This document shows positions 8,576-17,298 of a DNA stretch of 64,000 nucleotides, piece after piece. Under the pieces are notes generated by a model. The model saw nothing but the letters and a program-made list of their open reading frames with translations. It did not search any database and had not been told where the DNA came from. Where the stretch lies: assembly GCF_004000435.1 (NCBI RefSeq), contig NZ_RBVZ01000006.1, positions 105,918-169,917 of the forward strand, read 5' to 3'. Made by a program: the position numbers and the translations under genes. Within the stretch, counting starts at the first letter, position 1. Every line of letters starts with the position of its first letter. This stretch comes from Alexandriicola marinus (lineage in GTDB: Bacteria; Pseudomonadota; Alphaproteobacteria; Rhodobacterales; Rhodobacteraceae).

Positions 8576-10024
8576 CTACTCCGGATCAGCACTGTAAATC
8601 AAACGTTCCTGACAGGGCGCGACACGCAGGATATTCGTGGAACCGGGCGTGTTGAACGGCACACCTGCCGTCACGACGATCATGTCGTCTTCGGTGGCCA
8701 GCCCTTCTGCGAGCGATGCGCGCACAGCGCTGACGACCGCGCCCTTGAACCGGTCGATGGGTCCGGTAATCACGTTGTTCGTGCCCCAGGACAGACAAAG
8801 CCGGCGCGCGGTCGAAGGTTCGGTCGTCAGCGCGATGATCGGCACGCGCGGCCGTTCCCGTGAAACGAGAAGCGCGGTTGTCCCGCTTTCGGAAAAGCAG
8901 CAGATCGCGGCGACCTTGGTCGCCTCGGCAATCTCGCGCGCGGCCGAGACGATCCCGTCGGCGACGCTCGTCCGTTCGATCTTGCGGGAGGCTTCGATGA
9001 TCTCGGTATAGGTGGGATCGCTTTCCACCTCGGCTGCCACGTTGTCCATCGTGCGGACGGCCTCGATCGGGAACTGACCGGCGGCACTTTCGGCTGACAG
9101 CATGACGGCATCGGTGCCTTCGTAGATCGCGGCGGCCACGTCGGACACCTCGGCCCGCGTCGGCATCGGGCTGTCGATCATGGATTCGAGCATCTGTGTG
9201 GCAACGATCACGGGCTTGGCCACGGCCCGGCATTTGCGGATCAGGCGCTTCTGGATGGGCGGCACGTTCTGAACCGGAAGCTCGACGCCCAGATCACCCC
9301 GCGCGACCATGATCCCGTCTGACACTTCGAGAATGGCGTCGAAGGCGTTCACCGCCGCGGGCTTTTCGATCTTGGACAGGATGGCGGCGCGATCGCCGGC
9401 CAGACGGCGCGCCTCGATCACGTCGGCGGGTCGCTGGACGAAGCTCAGCGCCAGCCAGTCGACGCCCAGTTCGCAGACGAACTCCAGATCGTCGCGATCC
9501 TTTTCGGACAGGGCCGCCAGAGGCAGAACCACGTCGGGGACGTTCACGCCCTTGCGGTTCGAGATCGTGCCCCCCACGATCACCTCGCAATCGGCGAAAT
9601 CCGCGCCGCAGTCCCGCACCCGCAACTTGATCTTGCCGTCATTGACCAGAAGATGTGACCCGGGTTCCAGCGCGTCGAAGATTTCCTTGTGCGGCAAGGT
9701 CACCCGCGTTGCGTCGCCGGGCTTGTCGGCAAGGTCGAGCCGGAAAGAGGCCCCCACTTCCAGTTCCTCGCCATCGGGATTTGCAAAGGTGCCGACGCGC
9801 AGCTTGGGGCCCTGCAGATCGGCAAGAATACCGATCGGCGTTCCAAGGTCCTTTTCGATCTGACGGATGATCGCATGACGTTCGCGTATCTCGTCGTGGG
9901 ACCCGTGGCTCATGTTCAGACGAAACACATCTGCCCCGGCTTCCATCAGGGCGCGTATCATCTTGTAATCACTCGATGCCGGTCCAAGAGTTGCGACAAT
10001 CTTTACGTTGCGATGACGTCTCAT
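8576..10024 (-). CDS. pyk: Pyruvate kinase
   Basis: This cytoplasmic glycolytic enzyme transfers phosphate from phosphoenolpyruvate to ADP. The 482-residue protein has the N-terminal KIVATLGPASS, the barrel motif FRLNMSHGSH, the B domain (about 70-165), the active-site lysine segment ILSKIEKPAAV and the metal-binding MVARGDLGVELP, then MLSAESAAGQFP and the C-terminal allosteric domain (about 345-480). Length is normal for a type II enzyme. The 135-base upstream region carries a LacI-type palindrome and an 11-mer shared with mcl, suggesting control by carbon-metabolism regulators. Confidence 0.98.
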   Translation of the reverse strand: MRRHRNVKIVATLGPASSDYKMIRALMEAGADVFRLNMSHGSHDEIRERHAIIRQIEKDLGTPIGILADLQGPKLRVGTFANPDGEELEVGASFRLDLADKPGDATRVTLPHKEIFDALEPGSHLLVNDGKIKLRVRDCGADFADCEVIVGGTISNRKGVNVPDVVLPLAALSEKDRDDLEFVCELGVDWLALSFVQRPADVIEARRLAGDRAAILSKIEKPAAVNAFDAILEVSDGIMVARGDLGVELPVQNVPPIQKRLIRKCRAVAKPVIVATQMLESMIDSPMPTRAEVSDVAAAIYEGTDAVMLSAESAAGQFPIEAVRTMDNVAAEVESDPTYTEIIEASRKIERTSVADGIVSAAREIAEATKVAAICCFSESGTTALLVSRERPRVPIIALTTEPSTARRLCLSWGTNNVITGPIDRFKGAVVSAVRASLAEGLATEDDMIVVTAGVPFNTPGSTNILRVAPCQERLIYSADPE

Positions 10025-10053
10025 CGGGTTCCTCGATTCATTTCCTTGGCTGG

Positions 10054-10067
10054 CGTTACCGCTAACA
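10054..10067 (-). promoter_or_regulatory. Candidate LacI-family operator (CceR-like) upstream of pyk
   Basis: Read on the minus strand the site is TGTTAGCGGTAACG, a near-palindrome with a central CG, about 30-43 bases before the pyk start codon. LacI-family carbon regulators of Rhodobacteraceae such as CceR are known to recognise palindromes of this general form. Assignment to CceR is inferred from form and gene context only. Confidence 0.45.
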
Positions 10068-10159
10068 GCTCTTTGTTTGCGCCCTTATTGCGCAATTCCT
10101 TTCCTCGAACAACTGGCCTAGAAGGTGCACCGGAAAGAAGTTGATCGAGCAGGTCCCTG

Positions 10160-10903
10160 ATGCAGCACAATGCTTACGAAATCCTCGGTGAAGCAAATCC
10201 GGGCCGCTGGCTGATCACCTGCGATCACGCGACAAACCATGTTCCCGACTGGGTCGGAGGGGGCGATCTCGGTCTGCCGGCCGCAGACATGGAGCGTCAC
10301 ATCGCCTTTGATCCGGGTGCGGCGGGCGTGACCCGCGCGCTGGCCGAAGAACTTCGCAGCCCTGCGCTGTTGTCGAATTTCTCGCGACTTGTCATCGATC
10401 CCAATCGCGGAGAGGACGATCCCACGCTTCTGATGCGGCTTTATGACGGGACAGTGATACCCGCGAACCGCCATGCCGGCGCTGCCGAACGGGAACAGCG
10501 CCTCGACCGGCTTTACCGGCCCTATCACGAGGCCTATGCCGGGCTGGCCGGTCGCAGGAACGACACCGTGATCGCGGCAATCCACAGTTTCACGCCGAAA
10601 CTTCGGGGCCGTCCGCCCCGGCCCTGGCAGATCGCCATCCTCTATTCGCACCGCGATGACAGGCTGGCCCGGCCGATGATCGACAGGCTGCGTGAAGAAC
10701 CCGATCTGAGCGTTGGCGAAAACCAGCCCTATAGCGGCCATCTGCCGGGCGATTCCGTTGATCGGCATGCCCTCGCACATGGACGCCCGAACATCCTGAT
10801 CGAATTGCGCAACGACGTCATCGCGACACCGGATGCCCAGCGTCACTGGGCGCGCCGTATCGCGCCTGTCATGGAGGCGGTTCTGGCCGCGTCTGGGCTG
10901 TGA
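10160..10903 (+). CDS. N-formylglutamate amidohydrolase family protein
   Basis: The family hydrolyses N-formyl-L-glutamate or related N-acyl amino acids and depends on metal. The 247-residue protein shows CDHATNHVP near residue 22, HIAFDPGAAGVT (about 52-63), SRLVIDPNRG and the HSFTP motif (about 150) that recur in this family. No hut genes are nearby, so a role in histidine breakdown is not supported; a general N-acyl amidase role is equally possible. Its stop overlaps the next start as GTGA, which indicates translational coupling to the HAD phosphatase. Confidence 0.85.
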   Translation: MQHNAYEILGEANPGRWLITCDHATNHVPDWVGGGDLGLPAADMERHIAFDPGAAGVTRALAEELRSPALLSNFSRLVIDPNRGEDDPTLLMRLYDGTVIPANRHAGAAEREQRLDRLYRPYHEAYAGLAGRRNDTVIAAIHSFTPKLRGRPPRPWQIAILYSHRDDRLARPMIDRLREEPDLSVGENQPYSGHLPGDSVDRHALAHGRPNILIELRNDVIATPDAQRHWARRIAPVMEAVLAASGL

Positions 10904-11553
10904 GCCGGTTCGGAGCGGTCATCTTCGATCTGGACGGGACGCTTCTCGATACGGAAGCCCTGATGATCGAATCGGGCCTTGCCGCGCTGGTGGCGCTCGA
11001 TCTGCCTCCGCGACGGGACGTGCTGCAATCGCTCGTCGGTATCGCCTCGGATCAGGGCGAAGGTATTCTGCGCGCGGCCTTTGGCGCGAGCTTTGATCTG
11101 CCCGCGATGGAAGTTCACTGGCAAACCGAGATGGACAGCCGGCTTGCCGCCGGCATCCCGCTGCGGCCCGGTGTCGACGCGCTCCTTGATCATCTGGACA
11201 GGCTTTCCTTGCCCCGGGCGGTCGCGACCAATTCCCAGACCTCGTGGGCCGTGACCAATCTCGACCGGGCCGGGATCGGTCACCGGTTCGAGAGGCATTT
11301 CCTCTTCGGGCGGGACAGGGTCGATGCGCCAAAGCCTGCGCCGGACCTGTTTCTTCATGCGGCACGCGCGCTGGGTCAACCGCCTGCGCGCTGCCTTGTG
11401 TTCGAGGACTCCGATACGGGCGTCGCCGCAGCCCTTGCCGCGGGCATGACCGTGGTGCAGGTTCCCGATCAAAGGCCCCCCGCGACCGAGGATGCCCACC
11501 TTGTCGCGGCCTCCCTGATCGAGGGTGCGCGGGGCATCGGCCTTATACCCTGA
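10900..11553 (+). CDS. HAD-superfamily hydrolase (phosphoglycolate phosphatase-like)
   Basis: This cytoplasmic phosphatase of HAD subfamily IA has 217 residues. Motif I is FDLDGTLLDTE (residues 9-19, nucleophile first Asp), motif II the TNSQTSW region (about 108), motif III the KPAPDLF lysine (about 146), and motif IV FEDSDTGVAAALAAGM (about 168). A four-helix cap of type C1 lies between motifs I and II. It starts with GTG, overlapping the stop of the preceding gene by four bases. The substrate cannot be read from sequence. Confidence 0.88.
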   Translation: MSRFGAVIFDLDGTLLDTEALMIESGLAALVALDLPPRRDVLQSLVGIASDQGEGILRAAFGASFDLPAMEVHWQTEMDSRLAAGIPLRPGVDALLDHLDRLSLPRAVATNSQTSWAVTNLDRAGIGHRFERHFLFGRDRVDAPKPAPDLFLHAARALGQPPARCLVFEDSDTGVAAALAAGMTVVQVPDQRPPATEDAHLVAASLIEGARGIGLIP

Positions 11554-11565
11554 GAGGAGACACGA

Positions 11566-11886
11566 ATGGATATCGACGAGGAAACCCGGATCCGCATCGA
11601 AGCCGCTGCCTTTCGGCGGCTGCGTCAGCACCTGATCGAAGATCGCCCGGATGTTCAGAACATCGACCTGATGAACCTTGGGGGCTTCTGCCGGAACTGC
11701 CTGAGCCGATGGTTTCAGGAAGCGGCCGCCGCCGAGGGAATCGAGATGACCAAGGACGAGGCGCGCGAGGATTACTACGGGATGCCCATGTCAGAGTGGA
11801 AAGCCAGACATCAGACCGAGGCAACCGAGGATCAGCAGGCCGCCTTCAAGGAGGCCTTTGCGCGCAATGTCGGCAAGGATGGCTGA
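11566..11886 (+). CDS. DUF1244 family protein
   Basis: This 106-residue cytoplasmic protein is helical and highly charged, with the DUF1244 signature: VQNIDLMNLGGFCRNCLSRW around residues 30-50 and a C-terminal EDYYGMPMSEWK segment. The CRNC pair could bind metal. GAGAGGAG precedes the ATG and the gap to the HAD gene is 12 bases, so it is the third gene of this small operon. The function of the family is unknown to me. Confidence 0.88.
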   Translation: MDIDEETRIRIEAAAFRRLRQHLIEDRPDVQNIDLMNLGGFCRNCLSRWFQEAAAAEGIEMTKDEAREDYYGMPMSEWKARHQTEATEDQQAAFKEAFARNVGKDG

Positions 11887-11915
11887 AGCAGCCACTCTGC
11901 CCCGCTGTCCATGCA

Positions 11916-11949
11916 AAACGCCGCGCCCCGGGAACAGGGCGCGGCGTTT
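11916..11949. terminator. Bidirectional intrinsic terminator
   Basis: A perfect 13-bp stem (11916-11928 with 11937-11949, AAACGCCGCGCCC and its complement) has an 8-base loop. Short A and T runs at the stem ends allow it to work on both strands. It lies between the convergent DUF1244 and M10 protease genes, 29 and 22 bases from their stops. Confidence 0.88.
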
Positions 11950-11971
11950 CGCTTTTCAATCGTGACAGATG

Positions 11972-13822
11972 TCAGAGCAGGAAATCGGACTCCGTCACCA
12001 TATCCGTGGTGTGGATTTCGAACGCCATATCCGCGTTCGCATCCCCGTCAAGATCGACAAAGGCCAGATTGTAGGTCCAGCCTGCTTCCATCAGGACGCG
12101 AACCTCGCCGATCCCGGTTCCGCTGAAGTCCAGCCCGCCGATATACATCATCGACTGATTGCCATCGGTCGCTGCATCCCCATCCATGAAGGTGAGCATG
12201 ATGCGGTCCAGTCCGACCTCGAAGTCCTGAATGATGTCCCGGTCACCCTCTACGGTGCCGCTTTCCTTGGTCCGCCGGAATTCGAACAGGTCGGCACCGG
12301 CGCCGCCGATCATGATGTCCGAGCCCACTCCGGACCACATCCAGTCCGCCCCGTCGCCGCCGTCGAGGATATCGTCCCCTTCGAAGCCGATCAGGTAATC
12401 GATTCCGCCATGGCCTGTCAGAACATTGTCGAATTCGTTCCCGATCAGGCCGTCGGTCTGCCCACTGCCGGTGGCATTCTCGATGACGACACCTGCCGCG
12501 ATCGTATAGCCGCCCGCAATGGGATCGCGGTTGGAGTCGAAGGTGTTGCTGATATAGCCTCCGCCACCTTCCTCGTACTGGAGGGTCGCATCGAGCAGAA
12601 AGATGATCGACGAACTTCCGCTGGTGTTGACGATTTCATCGGTGCCGCCAGTATCCCAGATCCCGATGAACCCTTGTCCAGAGCCCTGCAGATCGGTCAT
12701 CGCGTAGACGTTATCACCCGAATTGGTCGTCGTGTTTACGCCGTATTTTTCCTGGAGCATCGCGATATCAAAGGCCATCGGCCCCATCTCGTAGCCCCAG
12801 ATGCTCTCCGGAGGCATCGGTGCATAGGCTTCCGCGCCCGAATTGTACGACATCATCGTATAGACGCCCTGGTTCAGGTCGAAATCGCCATAATCACCGA
12901 ACGAACTCGACACACCGTCCATGACCGGTGAGCCGCCACCGGTATCATGCGGATGCGCCATGCCAAGCCCGTGACCAAGCTCGTGGATGATGGTCACGAA
13001 GCCCCAGCCGCCGGCCTCGAGGTCGCCACCGGGGTTTCGGTCCCAAAGACCCATGTTAAAGACGCCCACGCCCTCGTTCCGTTCACCGGGCGGGTTGAAA
13101 TATCCATAGAAGCCCGAGGTTTCCTGTCCGTTGTCACCGACAAGGAACAAGTTGGCATCCGCACTGGACGTGACTATCTCGAACGTCACATCCGCGACCG
13201 CCGAAATCCTGTTGAACGCTTCGATGAACTGGCCCTGTTCGTAGGCGTTCAATCCTTCCGCAGTGATCCCGTCAAAGGTTTCGCCGGCAAGTGCGAAATA
13301 GACCTTGATGTTGTTGGTTCCACCCGTGTCGACGGATACGCCACCCCAATCAATGGCGTCCAGCGGGCTGGGCGGAACATATTCTCCGACCGCAAGGACG
13401 TAGTCACCGGTCCGGCTTCCGTTATTCTGGGACACCGAGATGTAATAGGTGCCGGACGCTGGCACATCGAGAACCAGTTCCGGATCTGACCCAAAGCCAG
13501 CGGTGGCCGAGTCGATCAGATTTCCGTCGCTGTCATAGACCTCGATCACGCCGCCGAAGAATGTCGCGTCAAGTGTGATGGCAACGGTCTGCCCACCGTC
13601 GAGGTCGATCGCGACCCAGTCATCGTCGCCTGCGGGGTTGATCGATCCTTCGAAGACGTCGCCGAATTCCATGACGGCATCGGTCGAAAGGTCACCGGCC
13701 GCATCGCCGTCTTCGATCACCGTCGCGGCATTAGCGCCGGGAGCCACAAAGGAAACGCCACCTGGAAAACTCAGGTCATCTGACGGCTCGCAACAGCCGC
13801 ATCTCACAATGTCTTCTTCCAT
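11972..13822 (-). CDS. Secreted M10-type metalloprotease with PPC domain and RTX repeats
   Basis: This predicted extracellular zinc protease has 616 residues. After a short N-terminus with a CGCC motif comes a pre-peptidase C-terminal (PPC) type beta domain (about 40-150). The catalytic domain carries HELGHGLGMAH (about 280-290; three His zinc ligands and the Glu base) and a Met-turn YTMMSYN near 320. Glycine/aspartate-rich RTX calcium repeats span about 465-515. The chain ends in DFLL, like type I secretion signals of serralysins, and there is no N-terminal signal peptide. No ABC exporter genes are adjacent. GGAGG precedes the ATG at 13822; the longer frame upstream lacks support. Confidence 0.93.
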   Translation of the reverse strand: MEEDIVRCGCCEPSDDLSFPGGVSFVAPGANAATVIEDGDAAGDLSTDAVMEFGDVFEGSINPAGDDDWVAIDLDGGQTVAITLDATFFGGVIEVYDSDGNLIDSATAGFGSDPELVLDVPASGTYYISVSQNNGSRTGDYVLAVGEYVPPSPLDAIDWGGVSVDTGGTNNIKVYFALAGETFDGITAEGLNAYEQGQFIEAFNRISAVADVTFEIVTSSADANLFLVGDNGQETSGFYGYFNPPGERNEGVGVFNMGLWDRNPGGDLEAGGWGFVTIIHELGHGLGMAHPHDTGGGSPVMDGVSSSFGDYGDFDLNQGVYTMMSYNSGAEAYAPMPPESIWGYEMGPMAFDIAMLQEKYGVNTTTNSGDNVYAMTDLQGSGQGFIGIWDTGGTDEIVNTSGSSSIIFLLDATLQYEEGGGGYISNTFDSNRDPIAGGYTIAAGVVIENATGSGQTDGLIGNEFDNVLTGHGGIDYLIGFEGDDILDGGDGADWMWSGVGSDIMIGGAGADLFEFRRTKESGTVEGDRDIIQDFEVGLDRIMLTFMDGDAATDGNQSMMYIGGLDFSGTGIGEVRVLMEAGWTYNLAFVDLDGDANADMAFEIHTTDMVTESDFLL

Positions 13823-14068
13823 AATGAACCTCCACCTTAATAAAGGGGAGGCCCAACCAGAACACGTCCGCGAGGAGCAGCCTCCCTCCACTTGCGCCGA
13901 TCATAGCGAATCGCGATTTCAAGACCAGACGATTCTTTCGCGACGCTACGGCGTCTGGTTCGGGGTTTCCGAATCAAGCGGGCCAAACCTTCCAGCACTG
14001 GATTGTTGCCGAAACATCAACCCTGAGACGAACGGCATGGGCATGCCATGCGGCCGAAACTAAAAGCG

Positions 14069-14932
14069 TCAGATCGCTGCCTTGAGGCTTTCATCGAGGT
14101 AAATTTCCCGCAGTCGTGCCGACACCGGGCCGGGCGTACCCGTCCCGACAGGCGCGCCGTCGATCTCGACCACGGGCATCACGAAGGTCGTGGCAGAGGT
14201 GATGAACGCCTCATCCGCCGATTGCGCCTCTTCGATGGAAAAGTTCCGCTCTTCGACGACCATCTGCGCCTCGGACGCGAAACGCAGGACAGCGGCCCGC
14301 GTGATGCCGTGCAGGATCTCGTTTGACAGGGCGCGTGTGACGATCGTGTTGCCCTTCACGATATAGGCGTTGTTCGATGTGCCTTCGGTCACGAAGCCAT
14401 CCTCGACCATCCAGGCATCGTCGGCGCCGGCTTTCTTGGCCATCATCTTGCCCATCGAGGGATACAGAAGCTGAACCGTCTTGATGTCACGGCGGCCCCA
14501 GCGCTGATCCTCGATCGAGATCACGCGAATGCCCTTGCCAGCGGCGGGCCCATGCGCGAGCCCGGGCTTTGACTGGGTGAACAGAACGACAGTGGCCGGC
14601 GTCTCATCGGGGTCGGGGAAGACGAAATCCCGATCCCCGGGCGCGCCGCGCGTGACCTGAAGATAGACCAGCCCTTCTTCGATACCGTTCCGGGAGACAA
14701 GTTCGCGGTGGATCGTCAAAAGCTCGTCCCGGCTCATGGGCGGCGCCATGTCCAGCTCGTCAAGCGACCTCTCGAGCCGTATGGCATGGCCTTCGAAATC
14801 GATCAGCTTGCCATCCAGAACCGACGTCACTTCGTAGACGCCATCGGCCATGAGGAAGCCGCGGTCAAAGATCGAAATCCGCGCCTCTTCCTCGGGCAGA
14901 TATTCTCCGTTCACATAGACAATCCGGCTCAC
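14069..14932 (-). CDS. dat: D-amino-acid aminotransferase
   Basis: This is a PLP enzyme of fold type IV, which exchanges amino groups between D-amino acids and 2-oxo acids, typically D-Ala + 2-oxoglutarate to pyruvate + D-Glu. The 287-residue protein has the N-terminal VNGEYLPEEEARISIFDRGF motif, the PLP lysine in WGRRDIKTVQLLYP (about 140), and the EGTSNNAYIV phosphate-binding segment (about 177). I chose GTG at 14932 because GGGAG lies 8 bases upstream and the product then has family length; branched-chain aminotransferases are related but longer. It follows dgcA by 118 bases on the same strand. Confidence 0.93.
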   Translation of the reverse strand: MSRIVYVNGEYLPEEEARISIFDRGFLMADGVYEVTSVLDGKLIDFEGHAIRLERSLDELDMAPPMSRDELLTIHRELVSRNGIEEGLVYLQVTRGAPGDRDFVFPDPDETPATVVLFTQSKPGLAHGPAAGKGIRVISIEDQRWGRRDIKTVQLLYPSMGKMMAKKAGADDAWMVEDGFVTEGTSNNAYIVKGNTIVTRALSNEILHGITRAAVLRFASEAQMVVEERNFSIEEAQSADEAFITSATTFVMPVVEIDGAPVGTGTPGPVSARLREIYLDESLKAAI

Positions 14933-15050
14933 GGCGCTCGCTCCCTTGAGGTTTGGCACGGGTTTGGCCGCAACAGGCGTCAGCGTCAAGACAGGGACGC
15001 CCTCCGGCATGGTGCGCCGCCGTCGCTGGCGTGTCGCAAGCCGGCTGCCG

Positions 15051-16016
15051 TCACCCCCAAAGTGCGGGTTCCGCGGGATGCGCCCCGGCCTCGTCGAAGA
15101 ACAGCGGCGGATCGCGATCCTCGGCCAGCAACAACGGGCCGTCCAGATCGACGATGTCGGCACCCTGCGCCACCAGAACTGCCGGAGCCATGGCCAGCGA
15201 TGTGCCCACCATGCAGCCGACCATGACGGCGTAGCCTTCCGATCGTGCGGCATCGCGGAGGGCCAACGCCTCCGTCAGCCCTCCGGTCTTGTCGAGCTTG
15301 ATGTTCACCATGTCATACCTGCCCGCCAGTTCCGGCAGGGAGGCACGGTCATGGCAGCTTTCGTCGGCGCAGACGGGCAAGGGCCGGTCGATCTCGGCCA
15401 GCATGGCGTCGTCGCCCGCCGGGAGGGGCTGTTCGACCATCTCGACCCCAAGGCGGATCAGGTGCGGCGCAAGTTCGCCATAGACCTCGGCGCTCCAGCC
15501 TTCGTTGGCGTCGACGATGATCCGGGCCGCGGGCGCGCCGCGCCGCACGGCCTCCAGCCGGGGCATGTCATCTGGCGTGCCCAGCTTGATCTTGAGAAGG
15601 GGGCGATGCGCGTGCTTGCGGGCCTGCGCTTCCATCGCCTCGGGCGTATCAAGCGACAGGGTGTAGGCGGTCACCTCGGGGCGCGGCCGTTCGAGGCCCG
15701 CAAGTTGCCAGACAGGCCGGCCCTCGATCTTGGCCTCCAGATCCCAAAGTGCGCAATCCATGGCATTGCGCGCGGCACCCGGCGGCAGGGCCTCTTGCAG
15801 GTCTGCGCGGGTGATATCCTCGGGCAGCGCCGCGATCTGGTCAGACACGCTTTCAGGCGTTTCGCCATAGCGGGCATAGGGCACACATTCCCCCCAGCCG
15901 GTCACGCCGTCGCGCGACACGCGCACCGTCAGGACGCGCGCCTCGGTCCGGGAGCCCCGGCTGATGGTAAAGACCTGCGCGAGGCGAAACGCCTCCTGGG
16001 TGACCGAAATGCTCAT
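15051..16016 (-). CDS. dgcA: N-acetyl-D-glutamate racemase / dipeptide epimerase (enolase superfamily)
   Basis: This 321-residue enolase-superfamily protein shows the KIKLG lysine motif (about 160), metal ligands in VDANEGW, VEQPLP and CADESC (about 190-240), and the opposite-face lysine in NIKLDKTGG. This two-lysine arrangement is that of L-Ala-D/L-Glu epimerases. Next to dgcN, the family member is known as DgcA, which racemises N-acetyl-D-glutamate to N-acetyl-L-glutamate. The dgcN stop is only 12 bases upstream, so the two are co-transcribed. A cell-wall dipeptide epimerase role is the alternative. Confidence 0.9.
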   Translation of the reverse strand: MSISVTQEAFRLAQVFTISRGSRTEARVLTVRVSRDGVTGWGECVPYARYGETPESVSDQIAALPEDITRADLQEALPPGAARNAMDCALWDLEAKIEGRPVWQLAGLERPRPEVTAYTLSLDTPEAMEAQARKHAHRPLLKIKLGTPDDMPRLEAVRRGAPAARIIVDANEGWSAEVYGELAPHLIRLGVEMVEQPLPAGDDAMLAEIDRPLPVCADESCHDRASLPELAGRYDMVNIKLDKTGGLTEALALRDAARSEGYAVMVGCMVGTSLAMAPAVLVAQGADIVDLDGPLLLAEDRDPPLFFDEAGAHPAEPALWG

Positions 16017-16028
16017 GCCAAGTGTCTG

Positions 16029-17030
16029 TCAGATCGCGGCCAGCGCGTCCACCAGCCGCCCGGCCCCATGGCGAAACGGGTCCACCGTCGGCAGGCCCAT
16101 CCGGTCTTCGATTTCGGCGCACAGGGCCAGTGCCTCGTCATCGCCCAGCGCCTTGGTGTTGACGGAAATGCCCGCAACGACGCAGTCAGGGTTGGCGATC
16201 CGCGCCAGCGCCAGCGCCTGATCGCGCAGCGCCTCGAGGCTGGGGAGCGCATGATCGGGCAGGCCACGCATATGGGTTCGTGTCGGTTCATGGGCCAGAA
16301 TCAGGGCGTCGGGCTGACCGCCATGGATCAGCGCCATCGTCACCCCGGAATAGGAGACGTGCCACAGGCTCCCCTGCCCTTCGATGTGATCCCAATGGTC
16401 GGCGTCGTTGTCAGGTGTCAGCCATTCGACCGATCCGGCCATGAAATCGGCGATCACGGCATCAAGCGGGATGCCTTCGCCGGTGATGAGGATGCCGGTC
16501 TGCCCGGTGGGCCGGAACGAGGATTTCATGCCGCGGGCCTTCATCTCGGCATCCATCGCAAGGCCGGTATACATCTTGCCGACGGAGCAATCGGTGCCCA
16601 CGGCAAGGCATCGCTTGCCAGAGCGCGGGGCGCCGTTGGCGATCGGGTAGGCCACGGTCGGGATGCGCACGTCGTGCAGCGTGCGACCCGTCCGTTCCGC
16701 GGCCTCGCGCAGCATGGGGGAGTTGCGCAGCAGGCTGTGCAGACCGCTCGCGATGTCGAAGCCGGTCTCCATCGCCTCGACCATGACATCGAGCCACGCG
16801 TCGGAAAAGACGCCGCCGCGGTTCGCCACACCGATGACAAGGGTCCGCGCCCCGGCGTCATAGGCCTCGGCAAGGGTCATGTCCTTGGCACCCACATCGG
16901 CCTTGCAGCCGGGCATGCGGAACTGGCCCACGACGTTGTCGGGGCGCCAATCCTGAATGCCCTGCGCGACCTTTGCGGCCAGCTGATCATGTGCGTCACC
17001 AAGGAACAGAAGATAGGGTGTACGAATCAT
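16029..17030 (-). CDS. dgcN: D-glutamate N-acetyltransferase (DUF1611 family)
   Basis: The DUF1611 family member next to DgcA is described as the D-glutamate N-acetyltransferase of a D-glutamate catabolic route. The 333-residue protein has a Rossmann-like N-terminal domain (VIGVANRGG near 65) and a P-loop-type C-terminal domain with AVGTDCSVGKMYT (about 143-155), FRPTGQTGILITGEG (about 172) and the EGQGSLWHVSYSG segment. CAGGAG precedes the ATG. It is the first gene of dgcN-dgcA-dat and diverges from mcl across 268 bases. Confidence 0.92.
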   Translation of the reverse strand: MIRTPYLLFLGDAHDQLAAKVAQGIQDWRPDNVVGQFRMPGCKADVGAKDMTLAEAYDAGARTLVIGVANRGGVFSDAWLDVMVEAMETGFDIASGLHSLLRNSPMLREAAERTGRTLHDVRIPTVAYPIANGAPRSGKRCLAVGTDCSVGKMYTGLAMDAEMKARGMKSSFRPTGQTGILITGEGIPLDAVIADFMAGSVEWLTPDNDADHWDHIEGQGSLWHVSYSGVTMALIHGGQPDALILAHEPTRTHMRGLPDHALPSLEALRDQALALARIANPDCVVAGISVNTKALGDDEALALCAEIEDRMGLPTVDPFRHGAGRLVDALAAI

Positions 17031-17228
17031 CGGGGCAGACTCCTGAGGTTTCGTGGAGCCTCGCAGGACCAGCCCGACAATTCTTGCCGTTCTGGGGCAC
17101 AGACAATCGAATTCCGCAAATTCATCCCGTCATTGTCCCGTGACGCACGAAAATTTCCCGTCTTGCTTGCCGATTGCGCGCGGGCCGTGCAGCGATCCAG
17201 ACGCCATGCTGCGCCTGCGAGATAGCGC

Positions 17229-17257
17229 TTGAAGCTGTTTGCGCAATAATCTATCCG
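17229..17257 (+). promoter_or_regulatory. Candidate mcl promoter with internal palindrome
   Basis: TTGAAG and TATCCG are separated by exactly 17 bases, 42 bases before the mcl start. The spacer holds the palindrome TTGCGCAA (17239-17246), and the longer string TTGCGCAATAA also occurs upstream of pyk in the same orientation. A repressor bound between -35 and -10 would block transcription; this is inference. Confidence 0.42.
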
Positions 17258-17298
17258 TCCAGCCGACCCTGACGACATTTCATTACCCGGAGAACCGC

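Noticed and set aside
14946..17225. 759-codon plus-strand frame across dgcA and dgcN
   Set aside because: Antisense shadow of two recognised enzymes with clear motifs.
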